A stretch of DNA of 64,000 nucleotides from Marinicella meishanensis. GTDB lineage: Bacteria > Pseudomonadota > Gammaproteobacteria > Xanthomonadales > Marinicellaceae. The stretch covers positions 186,001 to 250,000 of the forward strand of contig NZ_JAIOUV010000003.1 in assembly GCF_019931145.1 (NCBI RefSeq). The letters run 5' to 3'. Position 1 is the first letter of the stretch. Each line of letters starts with the position of its first letter. Shown one piece after another: positions 25,344 to 33,316 of the stretch. The notes beneath the pieces are model-generated. The model was not told where the DNA came from. It did not search any database and saw only the letters and a list, made by a program, of their open reading frames with translations. A program made the position numbers and the translations under genes.

Positions 25344-25991
25344 TCAGACCAAGGCCACCGTGTAAGCCAGCAGCAACTGGGCCAGATAATAAATGGGTAA
25401 GCCGAGCAGGCGATTGCGCGGGTCGGCTTGGATGAAGCGTTGCCTGGCCACGAACAAATCAGACAAGGCAAACAGGCTGGCCCCGATGATGATCCACCCG
25501 CCAGCCATGGGGCTGTGATTGGAACAAGCCAGTACCAGCATCAGGCCTATGGCCAGCAGGTAAGCCGGGACCGCAAACTGCATCACCCCCGATAAATGGC
25601 GTTTGAGCCACCCAGTTGTGATCAGCAAAAAGACCAACACCCACGGCACCACCCAAGGCAGGCTGGCGGTGTCAATGCCAATGATGATGAAGGCCGCGGC
25701 ATAAGCCAAATGGGCCAACAGAAAAGCGCCGATGCCGAGCAAGAACCAGCGGCTGTGGCCTTTCATAGCCAGCAGCACATCACCGACCAGGCTCAAGCCT
25801 AAGCCGGTCAGGATCCACCAACCATACACACTGTCTTTGGCCCCTTGGTCCCAGGCAAAACCGACAAAGGCCAAACTGGCCAACAACTTGGCCTTGACCG
25901 TCAGTCGGTCCATGCCTTTGGCTTCAAAGAATAAGGTCAAGCCGCAGGCCAACAAGCAGATGGCAGGAAGGAATAAGATCATGTGCATCAT
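25344..25991 (-). CDS. YhhN/TMEM86 family membrane protein, lysoplasmalogenase-like
   Basis: A 215-residue protein with seven to eight TM helices. It shows the family features (GLGLSLVGDVLLAMKG near residue 65, FLLAHLAYAAAF, a late DLFVARQRF and PIYYLAQLLLAYTV). Vertebrate TMEM86 proteins hydrolyse the vinyl-ether bond of lysoplasmalogens; bacterial YhhN proteins are less well characterised, so the substrate is uncertain. It is a single gene on the minus strand, bordered upstream by the 1.2 kb repeat region, and probably an inner-membrane enzyme. Confidence 0.85.
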   Translation of the reverse strand: MMHMILFLPAICLLACGLTLFFEAKGMDRLTVKAKLLASLAFVGFAWDQGAKDSVYGWWILTGLGLSLVGDVLLAMKGHSRWFLLGIGAFLLAHLAYAAAFIIIGIDTASLPWVVPWVLVFLLITTGWLKRHLSGVMQFAVPAYLLAIGLMLVLACSNHSPMAGGWIIIGASLFALSDLFVARQRFIQADPRNRLLGLPIYYLAQLLLAYTVALV

Positions 25992-26171
25992 TTCAACTGG
26001 TTGATTTCAAGGTCTGATTATAAACAAATTCCCGACATCCTGAAGCCTGCGGTCAAGCCGCCGTTTACAGATGTTGGGCTAAGCCACATTGAGTCGACAT
26101 GTGCCTCGGTCGCCGTTTGTCTGTTGATGGACAAAGCCGCAGCTTGGCGACTCCACTGAATCATCAACCTG

Positions 26172-26216
26172 ACTGAATCGTCGACCTAACTGAATCGTCG
26201 ACCTAACTGAATCGTC
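26172..26216. repeat. 17-bp tandem repeat, about 2.6 copies
   Basis: The unit ACTGAATCGTCGACCTA begins at 26172 and 26189, with a partial third copy at 26206 that runs into the long direct repeat. Confidence 0.85.
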
Positions 26217-26242
26217 ATTGTCCGGCTTGACCGGACAATCCA
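26213..26242 (-). repeat. Hairpin repeat, type C (arms ATTGTCCGG / CCGGACAAT)
   Basis: On the minus strand: TGG, ATTGTCCGG, TCAAG, CCGGACAAT, GACG; nine perfect pairs. Further copies are at 26711-26740 and, with a TCGAG loop, at 27044-27073. Confidence 0.9.
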
Positions 26243-26297
26243 GGTTAGGTGATGGTGCAGTAGTTAAGAGACTGGTAGCATTCAGGTCCATACAGCC

Positions 26298-26328
26298 TGG
26301 ATCCTGCGGTCAAGCCGCAGGATGACGG
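26298..26328 (+). repeat. Hairpin repeat, type B (arms ATCCTGCGG / CCGCAGGAT)
   Basis: TGG, ATCCTGCGG, TCAAG, CCGCAGGAT, GACGG; nine perfect pairs. Further copies are at 26796-26826 and 27129-27158. Confidence 0.9.
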
Positions 26329-26386
26329 TTTTTATGCCAAGGATTCCCGCTCTGGCGTCATGTGTGAACTGTCGGCCTGCAGCCGG

Positions 26387-26431
26387 CTTCGACAAGCTCA
26401 GCCACCTTGAAGGTCACTGAGCCTGTTGAAG
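26387..26431. repeat. Long hairpin repeat, type E, first of three copies
   Basis: Arms of 15 bp of the CTTCGACAGGCTCAG / CTGAGCCTGTCGAAG type around a 14-20 nt loop, here with one change per arm. The copy at 26546-26595 has perfect arms; a third copy is at 26885-26929. This arm sequence is a common dispersed bacterial repeat. Confidence 0.85.
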
Positions 26432-26703
26432 TGCACTGGCTATTGGCGACGCCTGCTCTGGATGCTGTGAACCAGCCGCAGGATGACGGGATTACAGCCC
26501 ATGGTCGCTTGTTCTGGAACCCTGTATGAACTGTCCTGTAGTCGGCTTCGACAGGCTCAGCCACCTTAATTGAAAGGTCACTGAGCCTGTCGAAGTGGAC
26601 ATGATGCGGCAGCAACCACCAGCGCTTGTTCCTGCGGTCAAGTCGCAGTTTGTCTGTAGATGGGCTAAGCCCAGCTTGGCGACTCCACTGAACCATCAAC
26701 CCC

Positions 26704-26924
26704 ACTGAATCGTCATTGTCCGGCTTGACCGGACAATCCAGGTTAGGTGATGGTGCAGTAGTTAAGAGACTGGTAGCATTCAGGTCCATACAGCCTGGAT
26801 CCTGCGGTCAAGCCGCAGGATGACGGTTTTTATGCCAAGGATTCCCGCTCTGGCGTCATGTGTGAACTGTCGGCCTGCAGCCGGCTTCGACAAGCTCAGC
26901 CACCTTGAAGGTCACTGAGCCTGT
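26704..26924. repeat. 221-bp direct repeat, copy 2
   Basis: Second copy of 26206-26426. The similarity continues imperfectly: the segment after it (about 26912-27158) resembles 26581-26826, so the cluster is a diverging two-to-three-fold tandem duplication. The rest of 25992-27171 holds nothing else I can support. Confidence 0.9.
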
Positions 26925-27171
26925 CGAAGTGGACATGATGCGGCAGCAACAACCAGCGCTTGTTCCTGCGGTCAAGTGCAGTTTGTCTGTTGATGGGCTA
27001 AGCCCAGATTGGTGAATCCACTGAATCATCGACCCCACTGTATCGTCATTGTCCGGCTCGACCGGACAATCCAGGCTGGGTGAGGGTGCGGCTGTTAAGT
27101 GACTGGCCGCAGTTGGGTCCATGCGGCCTGGATCCTGCGGTCAAGCCGCAGGATGACGTGGGTGGTGTGAT

Positions 27172-28179
27172 TTATTGACCCAGTTTCTGGCTTTGTGCGC
27201 GCATGGCATTTTTGGCGGCCAGTTTTTCTCCTCGCCTTTGTTCAATGGCCTCAGCAGCTGACATGCCAATGTGGTCTTCACCACGGGCTTTGGCCAATTG
27301 CATTTGTTTTTCCCGTTCGGCAAATTGGGCCCGTTGCTCGGCGGTGGTTTGCTCATGGCAGTGGTGGCAGCTGACCCCTTTGATGTAGTGGGGAGATTGT
27401 TTGTCGGCTTCGGTGATCGGATAACGACAGGCATAACACTGGTCGTATTGGCCTTTCTCCAAGTCGTGATTGACCGCCACGCGGTTGTCAAACACAAAAC
27501 ATTCACCTTGCCACAAGGACTGATCGGCCGGCACTTTTTCCAGGTACTTCAAGATGCCGCCATGCAGGTGATAGACTTCATCAAAACCTTGCTCCTTGAG
27601 ATAGGCAGTGGATTTTTCACAACGGATACCACCGGTACAGAACATCGCCACTTTCTTGTGTTTGTCTGGGTCCAGGTGGTTTTTCACGTAGTCGGGGAAT
27701 TCCCTGAAGGTTTCGGTTTTGGGGTTGATGGCGTTTTGGAACGTGCCGATGTTGTATTCATAATCATTGCGGGTGTCCACCAACACCACATCGGGATCCG
27801 AAATCAGTTCATTCCAGTCTTCCGGGGCCACATAAGTGCCCACCACTTGTCTGGGATCAATGCCCTCAACACCCATGGTGACAATTTCTTTTTTCAGTTT
27901 GACTTTGCTGCGGTAGAAGGGCATCTCATCGGTGTATGATTCTTTGCTGTCGACCGCGGCCAGTCTTTCATCTTGGCGCAAGAAGGCCTTCACCGCATCG
28001 ATGCCAGCCTGGCTGCCAGCGATGGTGCCGTTGATGCCTTCGTGGGCCAACAGCAAAGTGCCTTTGACACCATGTGTTTGCATCACTTGTAACAAGGGTT
28101 GTTGGAGTTTTTGGAAATTTTCGAGGCGCACAAAATGATACAGTGCGCTGACCACGATGGGTCCGGCTTGCTGGGACAT
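27172..28179 (-). CDS. trhO: tRNA uridine(34) hydroxylase TrhO (rhodanese family, YceA)
   Basis: A 335-residue protein that performs the oxygen-dependent hydroxylation of wobble U34 in tRNAs, giving 5-hydroxyuridine. An N-terminal ferredoxin-like domain (about 1-95, with [14 protein letters not shown]) is followed by a rhodanese domain with the active-site Cys181 in [10 protein letters not shown], and a C-terminal Cys/His-rich tail (CYACRYP, CHHCHEQ). Length and motifs match TrhO. A plausible promoter lies 47 bp upstream. It follows the GST gene on the same strand but probably has its own transcript. Confidence 0.93.
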   Translation of the reverse strand: MSQQAGPIVVSALYHFVRLENFQKLQQPLLQVMQTHGVKGTLLLAHEGINGTIAGSQAGIDAVKAFLRQDERLAAVDSKESYTDEMPFYRSKVKLKKEIVTMGVEGIDPRQVVGTYVAPEDWNELISDPDVVLVDTRNDYEYNIGTFQNAINPKTETFREFPDYVKNHLDPDKHKKVAMFCTGGIRCEKSTAYLKEQGFDEVYHLHGGILKYLEKVPADQSLWQGECFVFDNRVAVNHDLEKGQYDQCYACRYPITEADKQSPHYIKGVSCHHCHEQTTAEQRAQFAEREKQMQLAKARGEDHIGMSAAEAIEQRRGEKLAAKNAMRAQSQKLGQ

Positions 28180-28232
28180 GCTGTTCTCCTGCTGACCCGA
28201 GCGTAAATCGGGCGCATGGTTAAAAAAACGGT

Positions 28233-28261
28233 ATTGTACCCATTGTCAGACAGATTGCCAA
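28233..28261 (-). promoter_or_regulatory. Probable sigma-70 promoter of trhO
   Basis: On the minus strand, TTGGCA (28256-28261), a 17-bp spacer and TACAAT (28233-28238), about 55 bp before the trhO ATG. Confidence 0.5.
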
Positions 28262-28262
28262 A

Positions 28263-28913
28263 TCAGGCAGTGATGGCTTGTCCATTGGGGAAGTGGTAAC
28301 GGTGCCCATCGTTGAACAATTTGAAATTGGGCATGGCCTGTAAAAACACCGGATGTTGCAAGAATTCAGCCAGCCATTGCTGCACCTGGGGCAGCGGCAA
28401 TTGGTCAAACCAGGGCCGGTCAACCATGGCGTATTGGCGGATGAACGGAAACAGCGCCACATCAGCCAAACGCCGCTCATCACCCAATAAAAAGCGACGA
28501 TCACACAAGCGCTGTTCCAAGCGTTCCAGGTGCGGCAGGGTGCGTGCGCGGTGCGCTTCGGGCGTGAGTTCCGGGTGTCGGTCACTGTATTTGTAGCGAT
28601 CAAGCAGGCCCTTAAAATTCTGATCGTACTCGGTGATCCAGGCCAAAGACGCATCCAGTTGCGCCAGCCATTGTTCGGGATCCCGTTGTTGCAGTGCCCA
28701 CCGCATCACGTCCAAGCTTTCATCAATCACCTGGCCTGAGGTGGTGATCAACACCGGCACCGTGCCTTTGGGAGAATGTTTGAGCATGTCGGCCGGTTTG
28801 TCCCGCAACAGCAATTCACGCAATTCGCAATGGATGTTGGCTTGCACCAAAGCCATGCGTGCCCGAATGGCGTAGGGACAACGCCGGAAACTGTACAGGA
28901 TGGGGTCAGTCAT
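28263..28913 (-). CDS. Glutathione S-transferase family protein
   Basis: A 216-residue protein. The N-terminal thioredoxin fold carries CPYAIRARM at residue 12, a Cys-Pro active-site type like GrxB/omega/YfcF-like proteins, and the cis-Pro/glutathione site (GTVPVLITTSGQVIDESLDVM). An all-alpha C-terminal domain follows. Start 28913 fits the fold; an upstream start at 28940 would add nine unrelated residues. Its start overlaps the end of the YwbE-like gene by 8 nt, so the two are coupled. The substrate is unknown; a Cys in the motif suggests thiol-transferase or dehydroascorbate-like activity rather than classic conjugation. Confidence 0.87.
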   Translation of the reverse strand: MTDPILYSFRRCPYAIRARMALVQANIHCELRELLLRDKPADMLKHSPKGTVPVLITTSGQVIDESLDVMRWALQQRDPEQWLAQLDASLAWITEYDQNFKGLLDRYKYSDRHPELTPEAHRARTLPHLERLEQRLCDRRFLLGDERRLADVALFPFIRQYAMVDRPWFDQLPLPQVQQWLAEFLQHPVFLQAMPNFKLFNDGHRYHFPNGQAITA

Positions 28914-29100
28914 GAATGGCTTTGACCCGACCGACTTCACCGCTTCTGAGTTTGACTTTGATGCCGTGGGGGTGGGTGCTGGATTTGGTCAAGATGCGGT
29001 CGATTTCACCGTCGGTCAATTGGCCACTGCGTTGGTGGTGTTTTTGCACAATCGCCACTTGCATACCGGGTGACAATTGCTGGCGTGTGGGAACAGGCAT
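28906..29100 (-). CDS. YwbE family (DUF2196) small protein
   Basis: A 64-residue protein with the YwbE pattern: PGMQVAIVQK, RSGQLTDGEIDRIL, SSTHPHGIKVKL and a VGRV ending, probably a small SH3/KOW-like beta barrel. The function of the family is unknown. ATG 29100 is chosen; an in-frame ATG at 29127 would lie inside the promoter -10. It is the first gene of a YwbE-GST pair and is divergent from the YciI-like gene. Confidence 0.85.
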   Translation of the reverse strand: MPVPTRQQLSPGMQVAIVQKHHQRSGQLTDGEIDRILTKSSTHPHGIKVKLRSGEVGRVKAIHD

Positions 29101-29125
29101 GGGCTTTATTTGTGGTAAATGGGGC

Positions 29126-29133
29126 ATTATAAT
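29126..29133. promoter_or_regulatory. Self-complementary -10 element serving both divergent genes
   Basis: ATTATAAT is its own reverse complement, so it holds a perfect TATAAT on each strand (plus 29128-29133, minus 29126-29131). It lies 26 bp from the YwbE start and 30 bp from the YciI start. Polymerase could bind in only one direction at a time. Confidence 0.5.
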
Positions 29134-29162
29134 CCAGAATTCACCAGAACCCAGGAACGCAC

Positions 29163-29462
29163 ATGTATTTTGCCATCATGGCCACCGATGTCCCCAATTC
29201 GCTGTCACTGAGAATGCCGGTCAGGGAACAACACCTGGCCCGCTTACACGAACTGAAAGCCGCTGGTCGCTTGTTGTTGGCCGGTCCCCACCCAGCCACC
29301 GATGAGGCCGAACCGGCCGAATTGGCCTTTACGGGATCCTTGGTGGTGGCTGAATTTGATTCGTTATCAGCAGCGCAAAGCTGGGCCGATGCCGATCCCT
29401 ACATCGAGGCCGGGGTTTATGCCCAGGTGGTGGTCAAACCGTATCTGCCGGTTTTGCCATAA
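29163..29462 (+). CDS. YciI family protein
   Basis: A 99-residue dimeric alpha+beta-barrel-type protein. It has the YciI motifs: REQHLARLHELKAAGRLLLAGPHP, including the conserved His of R-x-x-H, and the WADADPYIEAGVYAQVVVKP end with conserved Asp-Pro-Tyr. Related proteins include chlorohydrolases and muconolactone-isomerase-like folds; the function here is unknown. It is a single gene, divergent from the YwbE gene and followed by a bidirectional terminator. Confidence 0.88.
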   Translation: MYFAIMATDVPNSLSLRMPVREQHLARLHELKAAGRLLLAGPHPATDEAEPAELAFTGSLVVAEFDSLSAAQSWADADPYIEAGVYAQVVVKPYLPVLP

Positions 29463-29490
29463 AAAAAGCCCCACCGCAGTGGGGCTTTTG
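29463..29490. terminator. Bidirectional terminator between the YciI and DUF4397 genes
   Basis: GCCCCAC (29469-29475) and GTGGGGC (29480-29486) form a 7-bp stem with a CGCA loop. There are seven A on the left and four T on the right, so it is strongest for the minus-strand gene. Confidence 0.85.
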
Positions 29491-29509
29491 GTTTCAATCA
29501 CGGGGTGCA

Positions 29510-31342
29510 TCATTCACTGATGGATTGGCAGAATGCCACGTTGGCATCAGACACCCGTTGTAAGTTCAAGATGCCGGATAAACCACTGCCATCAATTGAA
29601 TAGGTGGCGGTGGCGGTGCTGCAGTCATTGAAATCAAGGCGCAATGTGCCGGCTTCAGTGGTTTCCGTCATGGTGTTGGACTGATTGAAAATACCACCAC
29701 TGGAGTTGAACAGGGTCAGCTCCGCAGAGGTGCCACTGTAAGTGCCTGAAGCGGTCAACCAGCGTTGGTTGGGATCGCCGACCACAGCGGTCTCGTCCAT
29801 ATCAGGGAAGGTGGTGTCAAATGCATACCAAGCCACGAAGATGAAGTCGATGTCTGGATACACTTCAACCATAAAACCTTGGCTGTCGACATCGGGGCTG
29901 ACCCAAGCGCCATTCAAACCCTGGTTCATGGTGGTGAATGGACCTTCGGTGGGCAAGGCGGTACTGCTGCCATCGCCGAACAAGGCGAAGAAACCCAGGT
30001 CTTGGTTGACCCCATCACCGATGGCAATCACGGTCACCACGTCACCATCATTCAATGTCACGGGAGCCAGGTCAATCAACCGCGTTGCACCGTCTGGGGT
30101 GGATACGTTCAAGTCATAGGTGTTGGCTGGCAACTCAAAGTAACCTGATTGATCACCGAATTCCACACCGGTCAAACCATTGACCAGGTCACCGGCATCG
30201 GTGCGAATCGACACCGCGGTGTCGGCTGCTGTGGCCGCAAACGGGGCGCCATGGACAATGCGGATTTTGGCATTGCCCGCAGCGGGGGCGCTGTTGTCAT
30301 CAATCAACGGCAACAGAGACAACGGCTGGTTGGCGCCGTCACCCACCGCCAGTACGGTGTAATCGGTTTCGGCTTCCAGATTCACCTCAGCGGTGATCGC
30401 TGGGTCATCGGCACCGGGCGGGGCAAACACTTCCAACAGGGTGTTACCGGGTGCGCTGCCATCATCGGCCAACGTCAGGTAACCCGACGCTTGCTTGAAC
30501 TCAACCCCGGTCAGCACTTCACTGCCATTGACGTCTATGGACACCGCGGTGTCGCCCAGATCAGCAGCAAATGGTGCCAAGTGGGCCACGTTCACTCGGG
30601 TGGGGTCAGGCATCACTGCCGCTTCCAATGCCAGCACAGCGGCAGAACCGTCACCGAACACCGCATAAGCACCCACCGGTTGGTTGACACCGTCACCGGT
30701 GGCAAACATATTGACGATGGCACCGGCCGGCAGGTCCAAGGGCGCGATGTCGATCAGGCGCACTGAGCCATCGGCGGTGGATACATTGAGGTCATAATTG
30801 CCAGCGGGCAACTCAAAATAACCCGAGTCCTGGCCGAACAAAACACTGCCGAGGCCATTGACCACATCCCCTTCATCGGTGCGGATCGAGGCGGCGGTGT
30901 CATTGATGTCGGCGGCAAATGGGGCGGCATGAATCACGCGAATCATGAAATTACCCTCAGATGGGGTCATTTGGGTGTCGACCAAAGGCAGCAGGGCCAA
31001 GGGTTGGTTCACCCCGTCACCGATGGCAGTCACTGAATAATTGGTGTCGGCTGCCAGATCGACGGTGGCACTGATGGCTGCCGTTCCAGCACCCGGTGGT
31101 GCGAACACCTCCAAAGTGGTTTCACCTGGGGCCACGCCAGCACCGGCCAGTTCCAAGTAGCCTGATGATTGTAAAAACTGCACCCCATTGAGCACTTCAG
31201 AGCCGTTGACGTTGATCGATACGGCGGTGCCTTCCAGGGTGTCGGCGAAAGGGGCCAGGTGGTTGACGTTGACTTGTGTGGCCAAAGCCAGGGGGGCTGT
31301 GGTCAGCAGCCCGAGTTGGGTAAGAAGTCTGGTTTTTTTCAT
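29510..31342 (-). CDS. Secreted DUF4397 repeat protein with C-terminal W-Y-A-F module
   Basis: A 610-residue protein. The signal peptide is about residues 1-21. Four DUF4397 domains follow as two pairs: residues about 23-240 and 243-460 are clearly duplicated (VNVNHLAPFADTLEGTAVSI against VNVAHLAPFAADLGDTAVSI; RVIHAAPFAADINDTAASIR against RIVHGAPFAATAADTAVSIR). The C-terminal 140 residues form the module shared with the secreted proteins at 6029 and 24339 (GAWVSPDVDSQGFMVEVYPD, VAWYAFD, RWLTASGTYSG, FNDCSTATATYSID, a final Cys). A GGAAGAGAG ribosome binding site precedes ATG 31342. Probably an exported or surface protein; function unknown. Confidence 0.85.
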   Translation of the reverse strand: MKKTRLLTQLGLLTTAPLALATQVNVNHLAPFADTLEGTAVSINVNGSEVLNGVQFLQSSGYLELAGAGVAPGETTLEVFAPPGAGTAAISATVDLAADTNYSVTAIGDGVNQPLALLPLVDTQMTPSEGNFMIRVIHAAPFAADINDTAASIRTDEGDVVNGLGSVLFGQDSGYFELPAGNYDLNVSTADGSVRLIDIAPLDLPAGAIVNMFATGDGVNQPVGAYAVFGDGSAAVLALEAAVMPDPTRVNVAHLAPFAADLGDTAVSIDVNGSEVLTGVEFKQASGYLTLADDGSAPGNTLLEVFAPPGADDPAITAEVNLEAETDYTVLAVGDGANQPLSLLPLIDDNSAPAAGNAKIRIVHGAPFAATAADTAVSIRTDAGDLVNGLTGVEFGDQSGYFELPANTYDLNVSTPDGATRLIDLAPVTLNDGDVVTVIAIGDGVNQDLGFFALFGDGSSTALPTEGPFTTMNQGLNGAWVSPDVDSQGFMVEVYPDIDFIFVAWYAFDTTFPDMDETAVVGDPNQRWLTASGTYSGTSAELTLFNSSGGIFNQSNTMTETTEAGTLRLDFNDCSTATATYSIDGSGLSGILNLQRVSDANVAFCQSISE

Positions 31343-31543
31343 GATTCTCTCTTCCGGTTGGTTAATGGTAGGATCAAGTCTAGGCGTGCAATTGTGAGCC
31401 AGTGGTGAACAGTGCCTGTGAAATATTTCACAAGTTTTCGACAGTCGCTGGAAAGTTCAGATCAGCCAGATGATTGATCATTGTCAATGTCAGTGGCTGC
31501 CAAACTTGTTAAACTGAGGTGGCTTGAGCAGACAGGAAATGGC

Positions 31544-32359
31544 ATGAATTCATCCCCCGATCCCGAATTGAAACCGTTGGTGGCGCCCTGCCGCACTGTG
31601 CCCACATGGGCGGCCCTGCGTTGGTTGCAAAAAGGCTGGGCGGATTTCAAGCAGGTGCCGCGGATCAGTTTGGTCTATGGTTTGGTGATGATGGTGATCA
31701 GTGTGGTGATCACCTGGGTGGCCTATTTGGCACACTCGGTGGTGTTGGCCATAGCCCTGACCGCCGGTTTTTTCTTTTTGGGGCCGATCATCGCCATCGG
31801 TTTGTATTCATTGAGTCGGCAATTGACCAATCAAGTGGAACCGAAATTTTTGCGCTGTTTGAAAGAGGGCAAAAAAAACCTCAGCAATGAACTGGTGTTG
31901 TCGTTCATCTTTTTGATTGTGTTTTTGATCTGGGCACGGGCGGCCAGCATGTTGCACATCTTTTTTCCCTCATACGGTGCCATGCAACTGGAAGATTGGT
32001 TCATGTTCCTGGGAGTGGGGACCTTGGTTGGCGCGGTATTCGCTGCGGTGATTTTTTGTGTGGGGGCGTTTTCTATTCCGATGTTGATGGATCGCCGGGT
32101 GGACACGGTCACTGCTGTCATCACCTCCATCAATGCCGTGTTGAAAAACAAATTGGCGATGTTGGTGTGGGCCGGCACCATCGTGTTGTTGGTGTTGTTG
32201 GGCATGGCCACTTTTTATCTGGGCTTTGTGGTGCTGCTGCCGGTGGTGGGACACGCCACCTGGCATGCCTACCAAGAAACCATTGATGCCGATGCCTGGG
32301 AACTGGGCCCTGGACTGGGTCAATCCACGGCAGCAGGGTCGTCGGTCGAGCGCAAATGA
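31544..32359 (+). CDS. DUF2189 family membrane protein
   Basis: A 271-residue protein with six TM segments. It has the DUF2189 start (ALRWLQKGWADFKQVPRISLVYG), a SLSRQLTNQVEPKFLRCL segment, a FSIPMLMDRRVD motif and the VVLLPVVGHATWHAYQETI end. ATG 31544 is preceded by AGGAAAT; an upstream start at 31481 is less likely. The function of the family is unknown. Its 3' end overlaps the convergent ATP-grasp gene by 40 bp. Confidence 0.88.
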   Translation: MNSSPDPELKPLVAPCRTVPTWAALRWLQKGWADFKQVPRISLVYGLVMMVISVVITWVAYLAHSVVLAIALTAGFFFLGPIIAIGLYSLSRQLTNQVEPKFLRCLKEGKKNLSNELVLSFIFLIVFLIWARAASMLHIFFPSYGAMQLEDWFMFLGVGTLVGAVFAAVIFCVGAFSIPMLMDRRVDTVTAVITSINAVLKNKLAMLVWAGTIVLLVLLGMATFYLGFVVLLPVVGHATWHAYQETIDADAWELGPGLGQSTAAGSSVERK

Positions 32360-33231
32360 GTCAGCAGGGCCTCTGCCAGTTGCTCGGCGGCTTGGGGACC
32401 GTGATTGAAAAACATCGAAGGTTCGATCAATTCGGCTTCATTCAAATAAACACAGCCAGCGGCATCCTGTAAAAAATCAAAGCGTGCATACAGCACCGCA
32501 CCGAACCGCTGGTTGATGTATTGGAGGCAGGCTTTGGACAGGGCCATTTCCGAGGCGTTCATGCGGTGGCTCACATCGCTGGCACCAAAAGTGTCCTGCA
32601 CCCGGAAGTCACCTTTGACCGGAATTTTTCTGACTGCGTGGGTCAGGTTACCCGCCACATAAATGGCCGATGTTTCACCGTGGGATTCGACCGTCGATAA
32701 ATAGGGCTGTAACATCATGTCCACAGCAGGCAACCACTGTGCCAAGTGCTTTTCAGCGGCGGCCAGACCGGCGGCCGAATGTTCGAAGCGTAAGGTGCCG
32801 GATGAATCCGCGCCAACCACGGGTTTGAGGAAATATTGTGGGGCATCAAAGGCCTGGGTGATGGTTGCCAAATCCAGCGATTGGGCCGCTTGAGATCCCG
32901 CCCGCAACCAATGGGTGGGGGCCACGGTGATGCCAAATTCTGCCAGTTCAGCCAGGTAGTATTTGTTCTGATTCCAGTGAATCACCGCCGGCGGGTTGAA
33001 CAGACGGGTTTGTTGTGAAACGGCATCCACCCAGCGATTGAATCGCGCCACTTGTTCATGATAATCCCACACCGAACGCAGCAAACAGGCCTGGTAAACA
33101 GACCAATCGGCGTCGGTGTCCCAGGGCAGCACATCAACCTGCTCAAATCGTTCATGCAATGCATCGATCAAGGGGGCGTCATCGTCCACCCCATGAGGGA
33201 AATGTTGGCAAGTGGCCACAGCCAGTTTCAT
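32320..33231 (-). CDS. ATP-grasp family protein, glutathione-synthetase/RimK-like
   Basis: A 303-residue protein with an ATP-grasp fold: an N-terminal Rossmann-like part (PLIDALHERFEQVDVLPWDT), NKYYLAELAEFGITVAPT, the ATP-binding FLKPVVGADSSGT, and the C-terminal acidic magnesium site (YARFDFLQDAAGCVYLNEAELIEPSMFF). It probably makes an amide, thioester or peptide bond on an unknown carboxylate, as in the related family of about 300-residue uncharacterised ATP-grasp proteins. ATG 33231 is used; frames extend upstream but run into the divergent promoter region. Confidence 0.85.
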   Translation of the reverse strand: MKLAVATCQHFPHGVDDDAPLIDALHERFEQVDVLPWDTDADWSVYQACLLRSVWDYHEQVARFNRWVDAVSQQTRLFNPPAVIHWNQNKYYLAELAEFGITVAPTHWLRAGSQAAQSLDLATITQAFDAPQYFLKPVVGADSSGTLRFEHSAAGLAAAEKHLAQWLPAVDMMLQPYLSTVESHGETSAIYVAGNLTHAVRKIPVKGDFRVQDTFGASDVSHRMNASEMALSKACLQYINQRFGAVLYARFDFLQDAAGCVYLNEAELIEPSMFFNHGPQAAEQLAEALLTHLRSTDDPAAVD

Positions 33232-33247
33232 GCTTAGACATCCTGTG

Positions 33248-33269
33248 ATTATAATGACTGCATTATAAC
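33248..33269. promoter_or_regulatory. Divergent promoter region with two TATAAT-type boxes
   Basis: ATTATAAT at 33248-33255 is self-complementary and gives TATAAT on both strands. A second box, ATTATAAC at 33262-33269, gives a minus-strand TATAAT and a plus-strand TATAAC. It lies between the ATP-grasp and hydrolase genes. Confidence 0.45.
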
Positions 33270-33316
33270 GTTTTCTTGCGGGCCAGTTGTTGTCTAACGG
33301 TCCTGGAGGGGTGCAG

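Larger units (their letters stand above)
26206..26426. repeat. 221-bp direct repeat, copy 1
   Basis: Identical by eye to 26704-26924 over its whole length (period 498 bp). It contains a type C hairpin (26213-26242), a type B hairpin (26298-26328) and most of a type E hairpin (26387-26431). Short minus-strand reading frames in it are repeat-derived and not genes. Confidence 0.9.

Noticed and set aside
26079-27122. Minus-strand reading frames of 70-143 residues
   Set aside because: They lie wholly in repeats, share the same start because of the 221-bp duplication, and encode the translated hairpins rather than a protein family.
26172-27158. Possible CRISPR array
   Set aside because: Units are not regularly spaced, spacers are repeated rather than unique, and no cas gene is near.
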